Positions 7,531-11,661 of a stretch of DNA of 11,661 bases are shown here, piece by piece (positions within the stretch are counted from its first letter, which is position 1; each line of letters opens with the position of its first letter). The notes below the pieces were generated by a model that saw only the letters and a program-made list of their open reading frames with translations, had not been told where the DNA came from and searched no databases. Made by a program: the position numbers and the translations under genes. Source of the DNA: Gammaproteobacteria bacterium (GTDB lineage: Bacteria > Pseudomonadota > Gammaproteobacteria > UBA9214); contig JAOUCV010000042.1 of NCBI GenBank assembly GCA_029859555.1, positions 1 through 11,661 on the forward strand, in the 5' to 3' direction.

Positions 7531-7797
7531 TCAGTCAGTCTGGATGACTTCGAAATTTCCATCTTGATCGCGAGAAACACTGAATTTTCCGGAATTACAC
7601 TGAACAAGCCAGGCGTTATTGCCCTTGCTGTCAATTTTCAGAACTTGCGCACAGGGATAATCAGCACTTCGAATTGCACCCGCCATTTCCCCGTTACTCA
7701 CGTCAGTTGCGCTGGTCTGAGCAGAAAACAGGCCCCCGATTATCAGGCTGCAAAATAATACCATGGACCCTGGATTTTGCTGTTTTGGTTTATGCAT
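7531..7797 (-). CDS. Small secreted protein of unknown function
   Basis: This is an 88-residue protein convergent to the RND permease gene. A basic N-terminus (MHKPKQQ) and hydrophobic stretch (MVLFCSLIIGGLFSA) end in an SATSA-type signal peptidase I site near residue 30, so a periplasmic mature form of about 58 residues is predicted. The mature part has two cysteines (C49, C67) that could form a disulfide. Its core is CAQVLKIDSKGNNAWLVQC, then SGKFSVSRDQDGNFEV, which resembles small uncharacterised gammaproteobacterial exported proteins. No function is claimed. The start is supported by a ribosome site (GAGGGTAG, about 6 bases upstream on the minus strand). It appears to be a single-gene unit, and I found no clear terminator in the 114-bp gap to the permease gene. 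Confidence 0.68.
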   Translation of the reverse strand: MHKPKQQNPGSMVLFCSLIIGGLFSAQTSATDVSNGEMAGAIRSADYPCAQVLKIDSKGNNAWLVQCNSGKFSVSRDQDGNFEVIQTD

Positions 7798-8194
7798 GAA
7801 GCTACCCTCAAATTTATACTCGATAACAGTCAGTACCTGACACAGGCAGGCCTATCCTTACTTACTACTCTACCCTGAATGTATCAACTGTAGTACTAAC
7901 GACTAAACCGCTAATCAATCGTCCGCTATTGGTCGGATAGGCGACGTCGCGTATCAGGAATCCGGCTGCTGCGGTGTTTGTTAACCCTGTTTCGTCAGTC
8001 ACCAGAATTGAAATGATCTTTATCGACAAGCATCTTTACCATAAGATAAATTTATGGGTTATTGGCCTTGTCATCAGATTTTATAAAGGTGCGGCGCTAT
8101 GCCGCAGTACAGGTTAAGGAAACTGGAGTATAGTCGTTATATTGTTAGATTATCTTATTCTTAACTACTTATGGTGATTGATGGAGGTTTAGCA
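7798..8194. other. Gene-free AT-rich divergent spacer with several palindromes
   Basis: This 397-bp spacer lies between divergent small genes, so it should carry both promoters, but no hexamer pair is convincing. Palindromes seen are TAGTACTA (7891-7898), GCGACGTCGC (7941-7950), CCATAA-N7-TTATGG (8039-8057) and the hairpin TGCGGC-GCTAT-GCCGCA (8090-8106). These could be operators or part of a leader or small RNA. No tRNA or known riboswitch was recognised. Confidence 0.4.
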
Positions 8195-8422
8195 ATGTCA
8201 GTTTTGATTAACAACTTATTGCACCGTGCGAGTGTCTGCCCTGTTGCATGTTTTTTGAAATTCCTGCTATTGGCCGGCAGTATTTACACGCTTCATATAG
8301 CCATTTCTCACCAGGTCGACGTATCACCTCATGTATATACCTTGCTGGTCGGTTCGGTTGGGGTGGTTGCTACCCTGACACTGGCGTTTCATTGGCACTG
8401 CCAGCTCGGCAAAAACAGATAA
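8195..8422 (+). CDS. Small two-helix membrane protein of unknown function
   Basis: This is a predicted 75-residue inner-membrane protein with two hydrophobic helices (about 19-38 and 47-66), a short His/Val-rich loop (HQVDVSPHVY) between them and a basic tail (LGKNR). Cysteines are at 15, 19 and 69, with histidines beside the last (HWHC). This could hint at redox or metal contact, but that is speculation. The ATG at 8195 is preferred over the in-frame ATG at 8171 because GGAGG (8183-8187) sits 7 bases before 8195, whereas nothing suitable precedes 8171. An intrinsic terminator follows about 50 bp after the stop, so it is probably a stand-alone transcript. No family was recognised. Confidence 0.55.
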   Translation: MSVLINNLLHRASVCPVACFLKFLLLAGSIYTLHIAISHQVDVSPHVYTLLVGSVGVVATLTLAFHWHCQLGKNR

Positions 8423-8474
8423 AAAGGAGAAAACGATTAAATAAGGCAGAATTTGCTATACGCAAAAAAAGAAC

Positions 8475-8498
8475 AGCGGCCTTCGGGCCGCTTTTTTT
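8475..8498 (+). terminator. Intrinsic terminator after the small membrane protein gene
   Basis: A perfect 7-bp stem AGCGGCC/GGCCGCT closes a TTCG tetraloop (8482-8485) and is followed by a T run to 8498. An A-rich stretch (8464-8470) precedes it and extends the pairing, so it could also act weakly in the minus direction. Confidence 0.9.
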
Positions 8499-8700
8499 AT
8501 CTGGTGCTGAATGTCTTTTGCCACCCTGGTTACAGAATAAACAGATAAATCCAGTCAACGATTATCCTTGCAGAGAGGGGCTCCCGTCGTTTAGCCAAAT
8601 CCTGTATAGAACCAGTCCCTTCGTCCGGGTTCGGGACAACTACGGACATACGCAAGACACCAGGACATGAACATTTGATTGGTCCTGTACTTCTGGGTTC
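8499..8700. other. Spacer between terminator and inverted-repeat element
   Basis: No credible gene. Open frames across it run through the terminator or lack ribosome sites. A small hairpin GTCCC-N13-GGGAC is visible around 8617-8639. No RNA gene was recognised. Confidence 0.35.
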
Positions 8701-8876
8701 GGCCGATAGTGTTGAAAAACTCGAACACGTGAAAGCTTGTTCTCAACGACGTGCATGAGAGTGTGATACTTTGATATCAAAGGTGAGAAAACCAATTCCA
8801 GAGCACTCTCCGCTCTGAAATTTCACCTTTCCAAGCCATAGTTTTGTAGGTACCGAGTTTTTCAACACCATCGGCC
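8701..8876. mobile_element. MITE-like element with 23-bp terminal inverted repeats
   Basis: The left end (8701-8723) and right end (8854-8876) are inverted copies differing at one base. Both contain GTGTTGAAAAACTCG, a type of sequence found at the ends of several insertion sequences. The palindrome GGCC lies at both outer edges (8701-8704 and 8873-8876). It may be a 4-bp target duplication around a 168-bp element with 19-bp repeats. Inside are a perfect 14-bp palindrome CTTTGATATCAAAG (8769-8782), near the centre, and a hairpin CAGAGC-N7-GCTCTG (8799-8817). No transposase is present, so movement would need one encoded elsewhere. The parent IS family cannot be assigned from this sequence alone. 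Confidence 0.72.
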
Positions 8877-8900
8877 ACAAGGAGACCTACAGCACAATGC

Positions 8901-8924
8901 AAAACGGCGACCCGAAGGCCGCCG
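8901..8924 (-). terminator. Intrinsic terminator of the DUF4382 lipoprotein gene
   Basis: Read on the minus strand, CGGCGGCC-TTCG-GGTCGCCG forms an 8-bp stem (one G-T wobble) with a TTCG loop. TTTT follows (8904-8901). It begins 25 bases after the lipoprotein stop codon. The U tract is short, so efficiency is uncertain. Confidence 0.65.
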
Positions 8925-8948
8925 CTAATATTGCCATCAAGGTCCTGG

Positions 8949-9905
8949 TTAAGGTGCAGGCAGGAAGTTCTGAACAGTATTTTCACCGGCAACAATAGTA
9001 ACCGTAGCCTCGCTCAAGAAACTGAAGTCTTCGGCAATATCATCAACGGTTGGATCATCTGCTAATGCATCGCAGGTGAAAGCAGTGATGTAGTCACCTT
9101 CGGTAAGAAATCCCACCATATATTCATGGGTTCCATCATCCGGTACCATTACCGTGGTAATTGGGTCAGGGCCACCACCATCGCCGTCTTCATCATCAGG
9201 CGCATCAATTGTGTCGCCATCAAAAATATAAACAGCACCGGTGCAATCGCCGCCTTCAAAAAAACTGGTGTCAACGATTCCTGATAATGACCCTACCTGA
9301 CTGTTATCCATCATGCGCAGTGTCGGGCGCAGTATATATTCAGGCAAGCCAACCGGGTCATGCACTGACTTACGCAGGTCAAAGTCGATTGTATAGTCCG
9401 TGTGGTTGCCTACGGCAACAATAAACCCACCATTCAGTTTGAGGCCAGTTTGTGCACCACTGGGTACTCGAAGATCATAATTATTACCATTAATCAGGGT
9501 TATGGAGCCGGGTTCATTGTTAAGGATCAGGCGCAACCAGCTATATTGACCAGCTGGCATGGTGGCGCGATCTACAATCGTTATCCGATCGACGCCCTGA
9601 TAGTCCAGCAGGTTAACCTCGCACGGATTAGCAGAATCCTGGACATCAACAACCTCACACGTTCCGGTTGTATCGGCAAGATAAAGCATGAATCGGTCGC
9701 CATCAGCGGGTTGAAACTCAACGCCATCAAAGCGCACAGTCACATCCAGTGCCTCGTCAATAGGAGCGTCAGTCAATGAGATGCTCGATGTGCCTGTTGA
9801 TCCGCCACCACCGCCACCACCACTATCGCTACCACAGGCAGTTAGCATTAGCGCTGCGAAAGTAGCAGCAATACTTTTAATCAGAGTGGAGCGTGTTGTT
9901 TTCAT
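8949..9905 (-). CDS. DUF4382-domain lipoprotein
   Basis: This is a predicted 318-residue exported lipoprotein. The signal peptide ends in the lipobox LTAC with C24 lipidated, followed by a Gly-run tether (about 29-35). The DUF4382 domain starts at SISLTDAPIDEALDVTVRFDGVEFQP (about 41) and runs to about 200. Its function is unknown, and it is often seen in surface or periplasmic lipoproteins. The C-terminal part looks like a beta-sandwich, with an acidic Asp/Gly-rich loop (DAPDDEDGDGGGPD, about 234-247) that could bind calcium. Cysteines at 83/95 and 221/278 could pair. Candidate starts are GTG 9914, ATG 9911 and ATG 9905. I chose 9905 because AAGG on the minus strand lies 8 bases before it and too close to the others. 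A CRP-type promoter precedes it and an intrinsic terminator follows, so it is probably monocistronic. Confidence 0.8.
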   Translation of the reverse strand: MKTTRSTLIKSIAATFAALMLTACGSDSGGGGGGGSTGTSSISLTDAPIDEALDVTVRFDGVEFQPADGDRFMLYLADTTGTCEVVDVQDSANPCEVNLLDYQGVDRITIVDRATMPAGQYSWLRLILNNEPGSITLINGNNYDLRVPSGAQTGLKLNGGFIVAVGNHTDYTIDFDLRKSVHDPVGLPEYILRPTLRMMDNSQVGSLSGIVDTSFFEGGDCTGAVYIFDGDTIDAPDDEDGDGGGPDPITTVMVPDDGTHEYMVGFLTEGDYITAFTCDALADDPTVDDIAEDFSFLSEATVTIVAGENTVQNFLPAP

Positions 9906-9959
9906 GGTCATCACCTTGGGGACATTGAGATTTTGTGTGGTGCAGGCTGGTAGTCACCC

Positions 9960-10005
9960 TTTGTAACAGGCACTGTTAAAAGAAGGTGTGACACTGGTCA
10001 CATTT
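9960..10005 (-). promoter_or_regulatory. CRP-type operator and class II promoter for the lipoprotein gene
   Basis: TGTGA-CACTGG-TCACA at 9987-10002 is a perfect match to the CRP core TGTGA-N6-TCACA, and AAA flanks it on the lipoprotein side (minus-strand AAATGTGACC). On the minus strand, a -10-like TACAAA occupies 9965-9960. If transcription starts at 9953, the operator centre (9994.5) is at -41.5, the class II activator position, leaving a 47-nt leader to ATG 9905. There is no good -35 box, as expected for an activator-dependent promoter. An FNR/Crp-family relative could also bind. The site is seen; the regulation is inferred. Confidence 0.65.
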
Positions 10006-10159
10006 GCTTACTACTGATATGTAGTGATTGATTAAAATATTGAGTTAATACATCTAGATTATCTATTGATCAAAAGTCGTAGAGCTGTATCTGACCTTTA
10101 TAGAGAGTGAAGTTACTCATCTGATTAGCCTGTATCACCAAACGCTAAACGACCGGGAA
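10006..10159. other. AT-rich spacer upstream of the HAD remnant
   Basis: No gene is supported. The frame of the HAD remnant stays open from 10070 but has no start codon with a ribosome site, and the residues read there do not resemble a HAD N-terminus. The segment is probably unrelated sequence joined to the truncated gene. Confidence 0.4.
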
Positions 10160-10176
10160 ATAAAGGGCTCTGACCC
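10160..10176 (+). repeat. Left 17-bp direct repeat bracketing the HAD remnant (REP-like half)
   Basis: ATAAAGGGCTCTGACCC here is identical to 11003-11019. It lies immediately before the first HAD-like codons of the truncated gene, and so at or beside the breakpoint. It carries TCTGACCC, the half-site of the hairpin seen at 10968-11019. Confidence 0.8.
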
Positions 10177-10177
10177 G

Positions 10178-10933
10178 AATGGCACTCTTTTCGCGTTCGA
10201 TCGCGTGAAGAAGCTCGCGCCGCAGCACCCGGAGTGGAAAACAAAACAACCGTTTAAAGCGGTGTTGGAAGGCGACATGAAAACTGTCGGCGCTTCGGGA
10301 ATGAAAGGCCTTATGGAGATACTAATCGAGACTCATACCGGCATGACAGCCACTGAGTTTGAGCAAGATGCTTCCAGCTGGCTGGCGATGACCAAGCAGT
10401 CCAGGTTCAAACGCCAGTACACAGAACTGGTGTATCAACCCCAGCTTGAGCTACTCGCCTACTTGCGCGCAAATGGATTCAAAACCTTCATCGTCTCCGG
10501 TGGCGGCATCCAGTTCATGCGCCCCATGAGTGAAGAAACATACGGCATTCCGCCGGAACAGGTCGTCGGTTCCAGCGTCGTTGCCGAATTTCAGGATAAA
10601 GGCGGTAAGCCGGCGCTCGTTCGCATGCCGAAAATTGACTTCATCAACGACAAGGCGGGCAAACCGGTGGGTATCTATGAACATATCGGTCGCCGGCCGA
10701 TCCTGGCATTCGGCAATTCAGATTCCGATATGCAGATGATCGAATATACCATGGCTGGTGAAGGTCGACGGATGGGGCTGTTCGTTCATCATACCGATGC
10801 GGATCGCGAGTATGCCTATGATCGTAAAAGTCATGTCGGCACGCTGGACAAGGCCCTCGATCAGGCAGATGCCAATGGCTGGGTCATCGTTGACATGAAG
10901 AAAGACTGGAAGGCTGTGTTCCCCGCGAGGTGA
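10178..10933 (+). pseudogene. 5'-truncated HAD-superfamily phosphatase (phosphoserine-phosphatase-like)
   Basis: From the only usable start, GTG 10205, 242 residues can be read, through to a normal stop. They match the C-terminal bulk of exported or cytoplasmic HAD-IB type hydrolases: RVKKLAPQHPEWKTKQPFKAVLEGDM, then motif II TFIVSGGG (S98 in this numbering), VVGSSVV, KPVGI, and motif III/IV GNSDSD (170-175). The family's motif I (DNDGTL with the nucleophile Asp) should lie some 20 residues before RVK. Instead, in frame just upstream, the DNA reads SDPNGTLFAFDRVKK. A degraded motif I therefore seems fused directly to the helix, the second Asp is lost, and about a dozen residues between are missing. 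No signal peptide or upstream start exists. A product lacking motif I should be inactive. The rest of the reading frame is intact, which suggests recent truncation. Confidence 0.75.
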
Positions 10934-10962
10934 ACGGCAACAGTTGCGGTAAAGCAATAGAT

Positions 10963-11022
10963 AAAAGGGGTCAGACTCGATTGATTCGCCTGCTGTAAGG
11001 AGATAAAGGGCTCTGACCCTTT
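10963..11022. repeat. REP-like long hairpin
   Basis: GGGTCAGA (10968-10975) and TCTGACCC (11012-11019) are perfect inverted 8-mers, flanked by A runs on one side and T runs on the other, about 36 bp apart. The motif GGGGTCAGACTC / GGCTCTGACCC resembles dispersed palindromic repeats of environmental gammaproteobacteria, often mobilised by RAYT-type transposases; that link is inference. No such transposase is in the window. Confidence 0.55.
11003..11019 (+). repeat. Right 17-bp direct repeat bracketing the HAD remnant
   Basis: This is an identical copy of 10160-10176, 843 bp downstream of it. It forms the right arm of the REP-like hairpin and overlaps the terminator. Confidence 0.8.
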
Positions 11023-11028
11023 TTTTTT
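11005..11028 (+). terminator. Terminator-like hairpin with nine-T tract
   Basis: AAAGGG-CTCTGA-CCCTTT forms a short stem directly followed by T to 11028. The longer GGGTCAGA/TCTGACCC stem offers an alternative fold ending at the same T run. Either could end transcription from the HAD remnant and insulate the next gene. Confidence 0.65.
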
Positions 11029-11133
11029 CTTTTCTTGGCAATCAGGAATACCCTGGATGGAATAATTCGTTGGATTATTTACTCTATAAATAGATAGTGA
11101 TTTTCGTTAACACCAGAAGTGAGGGAGGATAAC

Positions 11134-11661
11134 ATGATAGAACAAGTAGATATTAAAAGACTAATATTCGTAATCCTGTCCATGATTGCACTTTTATTCA
11201 GTACAGCAAACATCGCATATGCCAAGGGTTTCGTGCATGGCTTTGTCGTGGACGTCGACGGCGAAGATTACTACCTGTTGGGTCCGCCCGATGGGCCCAA
11301 TGGTGAGAGAGATCTTCCCGGACATACCTGGGTACAGGCCGGACCGAAGGGTCTCATGGGCAAGCATTACAATACGGGGCCTTTTGGCGCCCCCCAGTGG
11401 TGGTCAACGGATGCCCCCGACGGTGAGTTGCTCTACGTGGTCAAAGGGTCAATCGATACCTGGACGGAAGAAAAGGCCGTGGATTATGCCTTGCGAGGTT
11501 ATATGCACTACCATGAATTGGTGCGCGTTTCAGATGGTGAACTGCATCCCACAAAAGTTATCTGGCTCAGGCATATCGCGCGAACACACTTTACCCTGGA
11601 TGGTGGTCCACATCCGGAGCTGGCACACGATGTTACTCCGGGTATTGACTACGAGTTTATT
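11134..11661 (+). CDS. Exported protein of unrecognised family (3' end outside the window)
   Basis: The frame is open for 176 codons from ATG 11134 to the window edge. A ribosome site (GAGGGAGG) lies 6 bases upstream. Residues 1-30 look like a signal peptide: a hydrophobic run LIFVILSMIALLF, then ANIAYA before KG, so periplasmic or extracellular. The mature part starts FVHGFVVDVDGEDYYLLGPPDGP. It is rich in Trp, His, Gly and Pro, with blocks GHTWVQAGPKGLMGKHYNTG, PFGAPQWWSTDAPDGELLY, GYMHYHELV, HPTKVIWL and ARTHFTLDGGPHPE. These look like a compact, conserved fold, but I cannot name the family. Clustered His could bind a metal. A TATAAA at 11085-11090 could be a -10 box, though no -35 fits. 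The AT-rich leader contrasts with the GC-rich body. Confidence 0.72.
   Translation, partial: MIEQVDIKRLIFVILSMIALLFSTANIAYAKGFVHGFVVDVDGEDYYLLGPPDGPNGERDLPGHTWVQAGPKGLMGKHYNTGPFGAPQWWSTDAPDGELLYVVKGSIDTWTEEKAVDYALRGYMHYHELVRVSDGELHPTKVIWLRHIARTHFTLDGGPHPELAHDVTPGIDYEFI

Noticed and set aside
8248..8670. 140-residue plus-strand open frame
   Set aside because: It overlaps the small membrane protein in another frame and runs straight through the 8475-8498 terminator. Composition is not protein-like.
8690..8706. GGTTCGGCC as a tRNA T-arm fragment
   Set aside because: No acceptor, D or anticodon arms could be assembled around it.
8777..8995. 72-residue minus-strand frame crossing the right end of the inverted-repeat element, a possible transposase fragment
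   Set aside because: It starts inside the lipoprotein gene, crosses its terminator and the element boundary, and shows no DDE or HUH motif.
9402..9779. 125-residue plus-strand open frame
   Set aside because: It is antisense to the DUF4382 lipoprotein, which has a lipobox, promoter and terminator.
1..11661. CRISPR array, integron attC sites, prophage, toxin-antitoxin or defence locus
   Set aside because: No regularly spaced repeats, integrase, phage structural genes or defence-type domains were seen in any frame.

Overview
The window reads like chromosomal DNA of an environmental gammaproteobacterium. Supporting this are the cbpA/cbpM co-chaperone pair, a TrxC-type thioredoxin, a tripartite RND efflux pair, a DUF4382 lipoprotein and a near-consensus CRP-type operator. 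The genus cannot be fixed from the sequence. The left two thirds is a dense plus-strand run of genes. The right third is loose, with short genes on both strands, long spacers, a small inverted-repeat element and gene remnants.

Region by region: 1-155 holds an unassigned open frame running in from the left edge. 156-736 is a decayed cytochrome c oxidase subunit II gene (coxB), with a frameshift near 360 and a stop at 497-499. It has lost everything after the start of the cupredoxin domain, including the CuA ligands. A good sigma70-like promoter (710-737) lies at the end of the remnant. It faces hdeD (847-1398), trxC (1474-1911), cbpA (1954-2907) and cbpM (2904-3221). These are followed at short spacing by an RND membrane-fusion lipoprotein (3248-4357) and an RND permease (4375-7416). 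The six genes could be one transcript that joins envelope and protein-quality-control stress functions to an efflux pump.

7531-7797 (minus) encodes a small secreted protein. 7798-8194 is a gene-free, AT-rich spacer with several palindromes. 8195-8422 encodes a small two-helix membrane protein, closed by an intrinsic terminator. 8701-8876 is a MITE-like element with 23-bp near-perfect terminal inverted repeats and no transposase. 8949-9905 (minus) is a DUF4382 lipoprotein with its own TTCG-loop terminator. Its promoter has a perfect TGTGA-N6-TCACA site at exactly the class II distance from a -10-like box.

10178-10933 is a HAD-family phosphatase fragment whose N-terminus, with the catalytic DxD region, is lost or mangled. 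It is bracketed by 17-bp perfect direct repeats that belong to a REP-like GGGTCAGA/TCTGACCC hairpin motif. The window ends inside an exported protein of unrecognised family (11134 onward).

No CRISPR array, tRNA, rRNA, integrase or complete transposase was seen. The strongest points for a second look are the coxB decay, the hdeD-trxC-cbpA-cbpM-RND linkage, the repeat-bracketed HAD remnant and the CRP-type promoter of the lipoprotein.
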